Source of the DNA: Fistularia commersonii
Taxonomy: Eukaryota; Chordata; Actinopteri; Syngnathiformes; Fistulariidae
Assembly (NCBI GenBank): GCA_037954325.1
Contig: JBBMNZ010000041.1
Coordinates: forward strand, 1,321,501 to 1,385,500
DNA length: 64,000 bases
Direction of reading: 5' to 3'
In this document: positions 35,834-49,239 of the stretch, one piece after another
Layout of the letters: the number at the start of each line of letters is the position of its first letter
How positions within the stretch are numbered: the stretch's first letter is position 1
Notes under the pieces: generated by a model
What the model saw: only the letters and a program-made list of their open reading frames with translations
Told to the model about the DNA's origin: nothing
Databases searched by the model: none
Program-made: the position numbers and the translations under genes

Positions 35834-38800
35834 GTTTTCGGACACTCTGTTGCTAAAAAGCTTCAACTCAGTGAGATAAACACTTTTTGACCATATGGCT
35901 TTATCTTTTTAAAATGTTGCAGGATCACAATGATTTTGACTTATATTATGCAGAATCAAGCCCTTTTCAACATATTTAGGCACCAGCAAGCTGCTAGAAA
36001 GGGATCTTTAGTTATGTACACTCTGTTGCAAAAAAGCTTCAACTCAGTGAGAAAAACACATTTTGACCATATGGCTATATCTTTTCAAAATGTTGCAGGA
36101 TCACAATGATTTTGATTTATATTATGCAGAATCAAGCCCTTTTCAACATATTTCAGCACCAGCAAGCTGCTAGAAAGGAATCTTTAGTTATTGACACTCT
36201 TTATCAAAAACGCTTCAACTCTGTGAGATAAACACTTTTTGACCGTATGGCTATATCTTTTCAAAATGTTGCAGGATCACAATGAATTTGACTTATATTA
36301 TGCAGAATCAAGCCCTTTTCAACATATGTCAGCACCAGCAAGCTGCTAGAAAGGAATCTTTAGTTATTGACACTCTTTATCAAAAACGCTTCAACTCTGT
36401 GAGATAAACACTTTTTGACCGTATGGCTATATCTTTTCACAATGTTGCAGGATCACAATGATTTTGACTTATATTATGCAGAATCAAGCCCTTTTCAACA
36501 TATTTCACCACCAGCAAGCTGCTAGAATGGAATCTTTAGTTATTGACACTCTATATCAAAAACGCATCAACTCAGTGAGATAAACACTTTTTGACCGTAT
36601 GGCTATATCTTTTCAAAATGTTGCAGGATCACATAGGTTTTGACTTATATTATGCAGAATCAAGCCCTTTTCAACATATTTCAGCACCAGCAAGCTGCTA
36701 GAAAGGAATCTTTAGTTATTGACACTCTGTTGCTAAAAAGCTTCAACTCAGTGAGAAAAACACATTTTGACCATATGGCTATATCTTTTCAAAATGTTGC
36801 AGGATCACAATGTTTTTGACTTATATTATGAGTAATCAAGCCCTTTTCAACATATTTCAGCACCAGCAAGCTGCTAGAAAGGAATATTTAGTTATTGAGA
36901 CTCTTTTGCAAAAAAGCTTCAACTCAGTGAGATAAACACTTTTTGACCGTATGGCTATATCTTTTCAAAATGTTGCAGGATCACAATGAATTTGACTTAT
37001 ATCATGCAGAATCAAGCCCTTTTCAACATATTTCAGCACCAGCAAGCTGCTAGAAAGGAATCTTTAGTTATTGACACTCTGTTGCAAAAAAGCTTCAACT
37101 CAGTGAGAAAAACAGTTTTTGACCATATTGCTATATCTTTTCAAAATGTTGCAGGAACACAATGATTTTGACTTATATTATGCAGAATCAAGCCCTTTTC
37201 AACATATTTCAGCACCAGCAAGCTGCTAGAATGGAATCTTTAGTTATTGACACTCTTTATCAAAAACGCTTCAACTCAGTGAGATAAACACTTTTTGACC
37301 GTATGGCTATATCTTTTCAAAATGTTGCAGGATCACATAGGTTTTGACTTATATTATGCAGAATCAAGCCCTTTTCAACATATTTCAGCACCAGCAAGCT
37401 GCTAGAAAGGAATCTTTAATAATTGACACTCTGTTGCAAAAAAGCTTCAACTCAGTGAGATAAACACTTTTTGACCGTATGGCTATATCTTTTCAAAATG
37501 TTGCAGGATCACAATGATTTTGACTTATATTATGCAGAGTCAAGCCCTTTTCAACATATGTCAGCACCAGCAAGCTGCTAGAATGGAATCTTTAGTTATT
37601 GACACTCTTTTCCAAAGACGCTTCAACTCAGTGAGATAAACACTTTTTGACCATATGGCTATATCTTTTTAAAATGTTTCAGGATCAAAATAATTTTGAC
37701 TTATATTATGCAGAATCAAGCCCTTTTCAACATATTTCAGCACCAGCAAGCTGCTAGAAAGGAATCTTTAATAATTGACACTCTGTTGCAAAAAAGCTTC
37801 AACTCAGTGAGATAAACACTTTTTGACCATATGGCTATATCTTTTCAAATTGTTACAGGATCACAATGATTATGACTTATATTATGCAGAATTAAGCCCT
37901 TTTCAACATATTTCAGCACCAGCAAGCTGCAAGAAAATAATCTTTAGTTATTGACACTCTTTATCAAAAACGCTTCAACTCAGTGAGATAAACACTTTTT
38001 GACCGTATGGCTATATCTTTTCAAAATGTTGCAGGATCACAATGATTTTGATTTATATTATGCAGAATCAAGCCCTTTTCAACATATTTCAGCACCAGCA
38101 AGCTGCTAGAAAGGGATCTATAGTTATTGACACTCTTTTCCAAAGACGCTTCAACTCAGTGAGATAAACACTTTTTGACCATATGGTTATATCTTTTTAA
38201 AATGTTGCAGGATCACAATGATTTTGACTTATATTATGCAGAATCAAGCCCTTTTCAACATATTTCAGCACCAGCAAGCTGCTAGAAAGGAATCTTCAGT
38301 TATTGACACTCTGTTGCTAAAAAGCTTCAACTCAGTGAGATAAACACTTTTTGACCATATGGCTTTATCTTTTTAAAATGTTGCAGGATCACAATGATTT
38401 TGACTTATATTATGCAGAATCAAGCCCTTTTCAACATATTTAGGCACCAGCAAGCTGCTAGAAAGGAATCTTTAGTTATGTACACTCTGTTGCAAAAAAG
38501 CTTCAACTCAGTGAGAAAAACACATTTTGACCATATGGCTATATCTTTTTAAAATGTTGCAGGATCACAATGATTTTGACTTATATTATGCAGAATCAAG
38601 CCCTTTTCAACATGTGTCAGCACCAGCAAGCTGCTAGAAAGGAATCTTTAGTTATTGACACTCTTTATCAAAAACGCTTCAACTCTGTGAGATAAACACT
38701 TTTTGACCGTATGGCTATATCTTTTCACAATGTTGCAGGATCACAATGATTTTGACTTATATTATGCAGAATCAAGCCCTTTTCAACATATTTCAGCACC

Positions 38801-41800
38801 AGCAAGCTGCTAGAAAGGAATCTTTAGTTATTGACACTCTGTTGCAAAAAAGCTTCAACTCAGTGAGAAAAACAGTTTTTGACCCTATTGCTATATCTTT
38901 TCAAAATGTTGCAGGAACACAATGATTTTGACTTATATTATGCAGAATCAAGCCCTTTTCAACATATTTCAGCACCAGCAAGCTGCTAGAATGGAATCTT
39001 TAGTTATTGACACTCTATATCAAAAACGCATCAACTCAGTGAGATAAACACTTTTTGACCGTATGGCTATATCTTTTCAAAATGTTGCAGGATCACATAG
39101 GTTTTGACTTATATTATGCAGAATCAAGCCCTTTTCAACATATTTCAGCACCAGCAAGCTGCTAGAAAGGAATCTTTAGTTATTGACACTCTGTTGCAAA
39201 AAAGTTTCAACTCAGTGAGATAAACACTTTTTGACCGTATGGCTATATCTTTTCAAAATGTTGCAGGATCACAATGATTTTGACTTATATTATGCAGAAT
39301 CAAGCCCTTTTCAACATATTTCAGCACCAGCAAGCTGCTAGAAAGGAATCTTTAGTTATTGACACTCTGTTGCTAAAAAGCTTCAACTCAGTGAGAAAAA
39401 CACATTTTGACCATATGGCTATATCTTTTCAAAATGTTGCAGGATCACAATGTTTTTGACTTATATTATGAGTAATCAAGCCCTTTTCAACATATTTCAG
39501 CACCAGCAAGCTGCTAGAAAGGAATATTTAGTTATTGACACTCTTTTGCAAAAAAGCTTCAACTCAGTGAGATAAACACTTTTTGACCGTATGGCTGTAT
39601 CTTTTCAAAATGTTGCAGGATCACAATGAATTTGACTTATATCATGAAGAATCAAGCCCTTTTCAACATATTTCAGCACCAGCAAGCTGCTAGAAAGGAA
39701 TCTTTAGTTATTGACACTCTGTTGCAAAAAAGCTTCAACTCAGTGAGAAAAACAGTTTTTGACCATATTGCTATATCTTTTCAAAATGTTTCAGGATCAA
39801 AATAATTTTGACTTATATTATGCAGAATCAAGCCCTTTTCAACATATTTCAGCACCAGCAAGCTGCTAGAAAGGGATCTATAGTTATTGACACTCTTTTC
39901 CAAAGACGCTTCAACTCAGTGAGATAAACACTTTTTGACCATATGGTTATATCTTTTTAAAATGTTGCAGGATCACAATGATTTTGACTTATATTATGCA
40001 GAATCAAGCCCTTTTCAACATATTTCAGCACCAGCAAGCTGCTAGAAAGGAATCTTTAGTTATTGACACTCTGTTGCTAAAAAGCTTCAACTCAGTGAGA
40101 TAAACACTTTTTGACCATATGGCTTTATCTTTTTAAAATGTTGCAGGATCACAATGAATTTGACTTATATTATGCAGAATCAAGCCCTTTTCAACATATT
40201 TCAGCACCAGCAAGCTGCTAGAAAGGAATCTTTAGTTATTGACACTCTGTTGCAAAAAAGCTTCAACTCCGTGAGAAAAACAGTTTTTGACCATATTGCT
40301 ATATCTTTTCAAAATGTTGCAGGAACACAATGATTTTGACTTATATTATGCAGAATCAAGCCCTTTTCAACATATTTCAGCACCAGCAAGCTGCTAGAAA
40401 GGAATCTTTAGTTTTCGGACACTCTGTTGCTAAAAAGCTTCAACTCAGTGAGATAAACACTTTTTGACCATATGGCTTTATCTTTTTAAAATGTTGCAGG
40501 ATCACAATGATTTTGACTTATATTATGCAGAATCAAGCCCTTTTCAACATATTTAGGCACCAGCAAGCTGCTAGAAAGGAATCTTTAGTTATTGACACTC
40601 TGTTGCTAAAAAGCTTCAACTCAGTGAGAAAAACACATTTTGACCATATGGCTATATCTTTTCAAAATGTTGCAGGATCACAATGTTTTTGACTTATATT
40701 ATGAGTAATCAAGCCCTTTTCAACATATTTCAGCACCAGCAAGCTGCTAGAAAGGAATATTTAGTTATTGAGACTCTTTTGCAAAAAAGCTTCAACTCAG
40801 TGAGATAAACACTTTTTGACCGTATGGCTATATCTTTTCAAAATGTTGCAGGATCACAATGAATTTGACTTATATCATGCAGAATCAAGCCCTTTTCAAC
40901 ATATTTCAGCACCAGCAAGCTGCTAGAAAGGAATCTTTAGTTATTGACACTCTGTTGCAAAAAAGCTTCAACTCAGTGAGAAAAACAGTTTTTGACCATA
41001 TTGCTATATCTTTTCAAAATGTTGCAGGAACACAATGATTTTGACTTATATTATGCAGAATCAAGCCCTTTTCAACATATTTCAGCACCAGCAAGCTGCT
41101 AGAATGGAATCTTTAGTTATTGACACTCTTTATCAAAAACGCTTCAACTCAGTGAGATAAACACTTTTTGACCGTATGGCTATATCTTTTCAAAATGTTG
41201 CAGGATCACATAGGTTTTGACTTATATTATGCAGAATCAAGCCCTTTTCAACATATTTCAGCACCAGCAAGCTGCTAGAAAGGAATCTTTAATAATTGAC
41301 ACTCTGTTGCAAAAAAGCTTCAACTCAGTGAGATAAACACTTTTTGACCGTATGGCTATATCTTTTCAAAATGTTGCAGGATCACAATGATTTTGACTTA
41401 TATTATGCAGAGTCAAGCCCTTTTCAACATATGTCAGCACCAGCAAGCTGCTAGAATGGAATCTTTAGTTATTGACACTCTTTTCCAAAGACGCTTCAAC
41501 TCAGTGAGATAAACACTTTTTGACCATATGGCTATATCTTTTTAAAATGTTTCAGGATCAAAATAATTTTGACTTATATTATGCAGAATCAAGCCCTTTT
41601 CAACATATTTCAGCACCAGCAAGCTGCTAGAAAGGAATCTTTAATAATTGACACTCTGTTGCAAAAAAGCTTCAACTCAGTGAGATAAACACTTTTTGAC
41701 CATATGGCTATATCTTTTCAAATTGTTACAGGATCACAATGATTATGACTTATATTATGCAGAATTAAGCCCTTTTCAACATATTTCAGCACCAGCAAGC

Positions 41801-44800
41801 TGCAAGAAAATAATCTTTAGTTATTGACACTCTTTATCAAAAACGCTTCAACTCAGTGAGATAAACACTTTTTGACCGTATGGCTATATCTTTTCAAAAT
41901 GTTGCAGGATCACAATGATTTTGATTTATATTATGCAGAATCAAGCCCTTTTCAACATATTTCAGCACCAGCAAGCTGCTAGAAAGGGATCTATAGTTAT
42001 TGACACTCTTTTCCAAAGACGCTTCAACTCAGTGAGATAAACACTTTTTGACCATATGGTTATATCTTTTTAAAATGTTGCAGGATCACAATGATTTTGA
42101 CTTATATTATGCAGAATCAAGCCCTTTTCAACATATTTCAGCACCAGCAAGCTGCTAGAAAGGAATCTTCAGTTATTGACACTCTGTTGCTAAAAAGCTT
42201 CAACTCAGTGAGATAAACACTTTTTGACCATATGGCTTTATCTTTTTAAAATGTTGCAGGATCACAATGATTTTGACTTATATTATGCAGAATCAAGCCC
42301 TTTTCAACATATTTAGGCACCAGCAAGCTGCTAGAAAGGAATCTTTAGTTATGTACACTCTGTTGCAAAAAAGCTTCAACTCAGTGAGAAAAACACATTT
42401 TGACCATATGGCTATATCTTTTTAAAATGTTGCAGGATCACAATGATTTTGACTTATATTATGCAGAATCAAGCCCTTTTCAACATGTGTCAGCACCAGC
42501 AAGCTGCTAGAAAGGAATCTTTAGTTATTGACACTCTTTATCAAAAACGCTTCAACTCTGTGAGATAAACACTTTTTGACCGTATGGCTATATCTTTTCA
42601 CAATGTTGCAGGATCACAATGATTTTGACTTATATTATGCAGAATCAAGCCCTTTTCAACATATTTCAGCACCAGCAAGCTGCTAGAAAGGAATCTTTAG
42701 TTATTGACACTCTGTTGCAAAAAAGCTTCAACTCAGTGAGAAAAACAGTTTTTGACCCTATTGCTATATCTTTTCAAAATGTTGCAGGAACACAATGATT
42801 TTGACTTATATTATGCAGAATCAAGCCCTTTTCAACATATTTCAGCACCAGCAAGCTGCTAGAATGGAATCTTTAGTTATTGACACTCTATATCAAAAAC
42901 GCATCAACTCAGTGAGATAAACACTTTTTGACCGTATGGCTATATCTTTTCAAAATGTTGCAGGATCACATAGGTTTTGACTTATATTATGCAGAATCAA
43001 GCCCTTTTCAACATATTTCAGCACCAGCAAGCTGCTAGAAAGGAATCTTTAGTTATTGACACTCTGTTGCAAAAAAGTTTCAACTCAGTGAGATAAACAC
43101 TTTTTGACCGTATGGCTATATCTTTTCAAAATGTTGCAGGATCACAATGATTTTGACTTATATTATGCAGAATCAAGCCCTTTTCAACATATTTCAGCAC
43201 CAGCAAGCTGCTAGAAAGGAATCTTTAGTTATTGACACTCTGTTGCTAAAAAGCTTCAACTCAGTGAGAAAAACACATTTTGACCATATGGCTATATCTT
43301 TTCAAAATGTTGCAGGATCACAATGTTTTTGACTTATATTATGAGTAATCAAGCCCTTTTCAACATATTTCAGCACCAGCAAGCTGCTAGAAAGGAATAT
43401 TTAGTTATTGACACTCTTTTGCAAAAAAGCTTCAACTCAGTGAGATAAACACTTTTTGACCGTATGGCTGTATCTTTTCAAAATGTTGCAGGATCACAAT
43501 GAATTTGACTTATATCATGAAGAATCAAGCCCTTTTCAACATATTTCAGCACCAGCAAGCTGCTAGAAAGGAATCTTTAGTTATTGACACTCTGTTGCAA
43601 AAAAGCTTCAACTCAGTGAGAAAAACAGTTTTTGACCATATTGCTATATCTTTTCAAAATGTTTCAGGATCAAAATAATTTTGACTTATATTATGCAGAA
43701 TCAAGCCCTTTTCAACATATTTCAGCACCAGCAAGCTGCTAGAAAGGGATCTATAGTTATTGACACTCTTTTCCAAAGACGCTTCAACTCAGTGAGATAA
43801 ACACTTTTTGACCATATGGTTATATCTTTTTAAAATGTTGCAGGATCACAATGATTTTGACTTATATTATGCAGAATCAAGCCCTTTTCAACATATTTCA
43901 GCACCAGCAAGCTGCTAGAAAGGAATCTTTAGTTATTGACACTCTGTTGCTAAAAAGCTTCAACTCAGTGAGATAAACACTTTTTGACCATATGGCTTTA
44001 TCTTTTTAAAATGTTGCAGGATCACAATGAATTTGACTTATATTATGCAGAATCAAGCCCTTTTCAACATATTTCAGCACCAGCAAGCTGCTAGAAAGGA
44101 ATCTTTAGTTATTGACACTCTGTTGCAAAAAAGCTTCAACTCCGTGAGAAAAACAGTTTTTGACCATATTGCTATATCTTTTCAAAATGTTGCAGGAACA
44201 CAATGATTTTGACTTATATTATGCAGAATCAAGCCCTTTTCAACATATTTCAGCACCAGCAAGCTGCTAGAAAGGAATCTTTAGTTTTCGGACACTCTGT
44301 TGCTAAAAAGCTTCAACTCAGTGAGATAAACACTTTTTGACCATATGGCTTTATCTTTTTAAAATGTTGCAGGATCACAATGATTTTGACTTATATTATG
44401 CAGAATCAAGCCCTTTTCAACATATTTAGGCACCAGCAAGCTGCTAGAAAGGAATCTTTAGTTATGTACACTCTGTTGCAAAAAAGCTTCAACTCAGTGA
44501 GAAAAACACATTTTGACCATATGGCTATATCTTTTCAAAATGTTGCAGGATCACAATGATTTTGATTAATATTATGCAGAATCAAGCCCTTTTCAACATA
44601 TTTCAGCACCAGCAAGCTGCTAGAAAGGAATCTTTAGTTATTGACACTCTTTATCAAAAACGCTTCAACTCTGTGAGATAAACACTTTTTGACCGTATGG
44701 CTATATCTTTTCAAAATGTTGCAGGATCACAATGAATTTGACTTATATTATGCAGAATCAAGCCCTTTTCAACATATGTCAGCACCAGCAAGCTGCTAGA

Positions 44801-45580
44801 AAGGAATCTTTAGTTATTGACACTCTTTATCAAAAACGCTTCAACTCTGTGAGATAAACACTTTTTGACCGTATGGCTATATCTTTTCACAATGTTGCAG
44901 GATCACAATGATTTTGACTTATATTATGCAGAATCAAGCCCTTTTCAACATATTTCACCACCAGCAAGCTGCTAGAATGGAATCTTTAGTTATTGACACT
45001 CTATATCAAAAACGCATCAACTCAGTGAGATAAACACTTTTTGACCGTATGGCTATATCTTTTCAAAATGTTGCAGGATCACATAGGTTTTGACTTATAT
45101 TATGCAGAATCAAGCCCTTTTCAACATATTTCAGCACCAGCAAGCTGCTAGAAAGGAATCTTTAGTTATTGACACTCTGTTGCTAAAAAGCTTCAACTCA
45201 GTGAGAAAAACACATTTTGACCATATGGCTATATCTTTTCAAAATGTTGCAGGATCACAATGTTTTTGACTTATATTATGAGTAATCAAGCCCTTTTCAA
45301 CATATTTCAGCACCAGCAAGCTGCTAGAAAGGAATATTTAGTTATTGAGACTCTTTTGCAAAAAAGCTTCAACTCAGTGAGATAAACACTTTTTCACCGT
45401 ATGGCTATATCTTTTCAAAATGTTGCAGGATCACAATGAATTTGACTTATATCATGCAGAATCAAGCCCTTTTCAACATATTTCAGCACCAGCAAGCTGC
45501 TAGAAAGGAATCTTTAGTTATTGACACTCTGTTGCAAAAAAGCTTCAACTCAGTGAGAAAAACAGTTTTTGACCATATTG
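35834..45580. repeat. Flanking repeat around the 22-mer (offset 8450 bp)
   Basis: About 35834-37130 recurs at about 44284-45580 with offset 8450 (48 x 176 plus 2). The rare shared variant TATTTCACCACCAGC is at 36501 and 44951. The order GTTTTCGGAC, GTTATGTACACTC, CATATGTCAGC, TTTCACCACC, GAGTAATC and TATTGAGACTC is the same in both. The two extra bases equal the two GTTTTCGG insertions crossed. The copies diverge after about 45580, where AAAATGTTTCAGG replaces the AAAATGTTGCAGGAAC monomer. Confidence 0.75.
36686..44465. repeat. 3873-bp 22-mer higher-order repeat, two adjacent copies
   Basis: The stretch 36686-40592 matches 40559-44465 at a constant offset of 3873 (22 x 176 plus 1). Checkpoints are GTTTTCGGAC at 40411 and 44284, the GACCCTATTGC monomer at 38880 and 42753, the CAATGATTATGAC variant near 37866 and 41739, and the ATATCATGAAGAATC variant near 39642 and 43515. 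At all the positions I compared the copies were identical. Each unit carries the +1 insertion GTTTTCGG, which explains the odd base. The match extends about 34 bp past one unit length, as a tandem duplication should. Confidence 0.85.
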
Positions 45581-46199
45581 CTATATCTTTTTAAAATGTT
45601 TCAGGATCAAAATAATTTTGACTTATATTATGCAGAATCAAGCCCTTTTCAACATATTTCAGCACCAGCAAGCTGCTAGAATGGAATCTTTAGTTATTGA
45701 CACTCTTTATCAAAAACGCTTCAACTCAGTGAGATAAACACTTTTTGACCGTATGGCTATATCTTTTCAAAATGTTGCAGGATCACATAGGTTTTGACTT
45801 ATATTATGCAGAATCAAGCCCTTTTCAACATATTTCAGCACCAGCAAGCTGCTAGAAAGGAATCTTTAATAATTGACACTCTGTTGCAAAAAAGCTTCAA
45901 CTCAGTGAGATAAACACTTTTTGACCGTATGGCTATATCTTTTCAAAATGTTGCAGGATCACAATGATTTTGACTTATATTATGCAGAGTCAAGCCCTTT
46001 TCAACATATGTCAGCACCAGCAAGCTGCTAGAAAGGAATCTTTAGTTATTGACACTCTTTTCCAAAGACGCTTCAACTCAGTGAGATAAACACTTTTTGA
46101 CCATATGGCTATATCTTTTTAAAATGTTTCAGGATCAAAATAATTTTGACTTATATTATGCAGAATCAAGCCCTTTTCAACATATTTCAGCACCAGCAA

Positions 46200-48445
46200 G
46201 CTGCTAGAAAGGAATCTTTTGTTATTGACACTCTTTATCAAAAACGCTTCAACTCAGTGAGATAAACACTTTTTGACCGTATGGCTATATCTTTTAAAAA
46301 AGGTTGCAGGATCACAATGAATTTGATTAATATTATGCAGAATCAAGCCCTTTTCAACATGTTTCAGCACCAGCAAGCTGCTAGAAAGGAATCTTTAGTT
46401 TTCGGACACTCTGTTGCTAAAAAGCTTCAACTCAGTGAGATAAACACTTTTTGACCATATGGCTATATCTTTTTAAAATGTTGCAGGATCACAATGATTT
46501 TGACTTATATTATGCAGAATCAAGCCCTTTTCAACATGTTTCAGCACCAGCAAGCTGCTAGAAAGGAATCTTTAGTTATTGACACTCTTTTTCAAAAAAG
46601 CTTCAACTCAGTGAGATAAACACTTTTTGACCGTATGGCTATATCTTTTCAAAATGTTGCAGGATCACAATGAATTCGACTTATATTATGCAGAATCAAG
46701 CCCTTTTCAACATGTTTCAGCACCAGCAAGCTGCTAGAAAGGAATCTTTAGTTTTCGGACACTCTGTTGCAAAAAAGCTTCAACTCAGTGAGATAAACAC
46801 TTTTTGACCATATGGCTATATCTTTTCAAATTGTTACAGGATCACAATGATTTTGACTTATATTATGCAGAATTAAGCCCTTTTCAACATATTTCAGCAC
46901 CAGCAAGCTGCAAGAAAATAATCTTTAGTTATTGACACTCTTTATCAAAAACGCTTCAACTCAGTGAGATAAACACTTTTTGACCGTATGGCTATATCTT
47001 TTCAAAATGTTGCAGGATCACAATGATTTTGATTTATATTATGCAGAATCAAGCCCTTTTCAACATATTTCAGCACCAGCAAGCTGCTAGAAAGGGATCT
47101 ATAGTTATTGACACTCTTTTCCAAAGACGCTTCAACTCAGTGAGATAAACACTTTTTGACCATATGGTTATATCTTTTTAAAATGTTGCAGGATCACAAT
47201 GATTTTGACTTATATTATGCAGAATCAAGCCCTTTTCAACATATTTCAGCACCAGCAAGCTGCTAGAAAGGAATCTTCAGTTATTGACACTCTGTTGCTA
47301 AAAAGCTTCAACTCAGTGAGATAAACACTTTTTGACCATATGGCTTTATCTTTTTAAAATGTTGCAGGATCACAATGATTTTGACTTATATTATGCAGAA
47401 TCAAGCCCTTTTCAACATATTTAGGCACCAGCAAGCTGCTAGAAAGGAATCTTTAGTTATGTACACTCTGTTGCAAAAAAGCTTCAACTCAGTGAGAAAA
47501 ACACATTTTGACCATATGGCTATATCTTTTCAAAATGTTGCAGGATCACAATGATTTTGATTTATATTATGTAGAATCAAGCCCTTTTCAACATATTTCA
47601 GCACCAGCAAGCTGCTAGAAAGGGATCTTTAGTTATTGACACTCTTTATCAAAAACGCTTCAACTCTGTGAGATAAACACTTTTTGACCGTATGGCTATA
47701 TCTTTTCAAAATTTTGCAGGATTACAATGAATTTGACTTATATTATGCAGAATCAAGCCCTTTTCAACATTTTTCAGCACCAGCAAGATGCTAGAAAGGA
47801 ATCTTTAGTTATTGACACTCTGTTGCAAAAAAGTTTCAACTCAATGAGATAAACACTTTTTGACCGTATGGCTATATCTTTTCAAAATGTTGCAGGATCA
47901 CAATGAATTTGACTTATATTATGCAGAATCAAGCCCTTTTCAACATATTTCAGCACCAGCAAGCTGCTAGAAAGGAATCTTTTGTTATTGACACTCTTTA
48001 TCAAAAACGCTTCAACTCAGTGAGATAAACACTTTTTGACCGTATGGCTATATCTTTTAAAAAAGGTTGCAGGATCACAATGAATTTGATTAATATTATG
48101 CAGAATCAAGCCCTTTTCAACATGTTTCAGCACCAGCAAGCTGCTAGAAAGGAATCTTTAGTTTTCGGACACTCTGTTGCTAAAAAGCTTCAACTCAGTG
48201 AGATAAACACTTTTTGACCATATGGCTATATCTTTTTAAAATGTTGCAGGATCACAATGATTTTGACTTATATTATGCAGAATCAAGCCCTTTTCAACAT
48301 GTTTCAGCACCAGCAAGCTGCTAGAAAGGAATCTTTAGTTATTGACACTCTTTTTCAAAAAAGCTTCAACTCAGTGAGATAAACACTTTTTGACCGTATG
48401 GCTATATCTTTTCAAAATGTTGCAGGATCACAATGAATTCGACTT
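46200..48445. repeat. 10-mer duplication in B2 (offset 1763 bp)
   Basis: About 46200-46680 recurs at about 47963-48445. Both start with GGAATCTTTTGTTATTG and carry CTTTTAAAAAAGGTTGC (46291 and 48054), TTTGATTAATATTATG, CAACATGTTTCAGC, GTTTTCGGACAC and finally CAATGAATTCGAC. The offset 1763 is ten monomers plus 3 bp; intervening length variants can account for the surplus. Confidence 0.75.
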
Positions 48446-49239
48446 ATATTATGCAGAATCAAGCCCTTTTCAACATATTTCAGCACCAGCAAGCTGCTAG
48501 AGAGGAATCTTTAGTTATTGACACTCTTTATCAAAAACGCTTCAACTCTGTGAGATAAACACTTTTTGACCGTATGGCTATATCTTTTCAAAATGTTGCA
48601 GGATCACAATGAATTTGACTTATATTATGCAGAATCAAGCCCTTTTCAACATATGTCAGCACCAGCAAGCTGCTAGAAAGGAATCTTTAGTTATTGACAC
48701 TCTTTATCAAAAACGCTTCAACTCTGTGAGATAAACACTTTTTGACCGTATGGCTATATCTTTTCACAATGTTGCAGGATCACAATGATTTTGACTTATA
48801 TTATGCAGAATCAAGCCCTTTTCAACATATTTCAGCACCAGCAAGCTGCTAGAAAGGAATCTTTAGTTATTGACACTCTGTTGCAAAAAAGCTTCAACTC
48901 AGTGAGAAAAACAGTTTTTGACCCTATTGCTATATCTTCTCAAAATGTTGCAGGAACACAATGATTTTGACTTATATTATGCAGAATCTAGCCCTTTTCA
49001 ACATATTTCAGCACCAGCAAGCTGCTAGAATGGAATCTTTAGTTATTGACACTCTATATCAAAAACGCATCAACTCAGTGAGATAAACACTTTTTGACCG
49101 TATGGCTATATCTTTTCAAAATGTTGCAGGATCACATAGGTTTTGACTTATATTATGCAGAATCAAGCCCTTTTCAACATATTTCAGCACCAGCAAGCTG
49201 CTAGAAAGGAATCTTTAGTTATTGACACTCTGTTGCAAA

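Noticed and set aside
31705..43332. Six near-identical 61-codon open reading frames (31705, 33289, 35049, 39274, 40507, 43147)
   Set aside because: All are the same B monomer pair repeated at multiples of about 176 bp. They are open only because of the GCTAAAAAGC and GAGAAAAACAC variants. Repetition reflects HOR copying, and no coding signature is seen.
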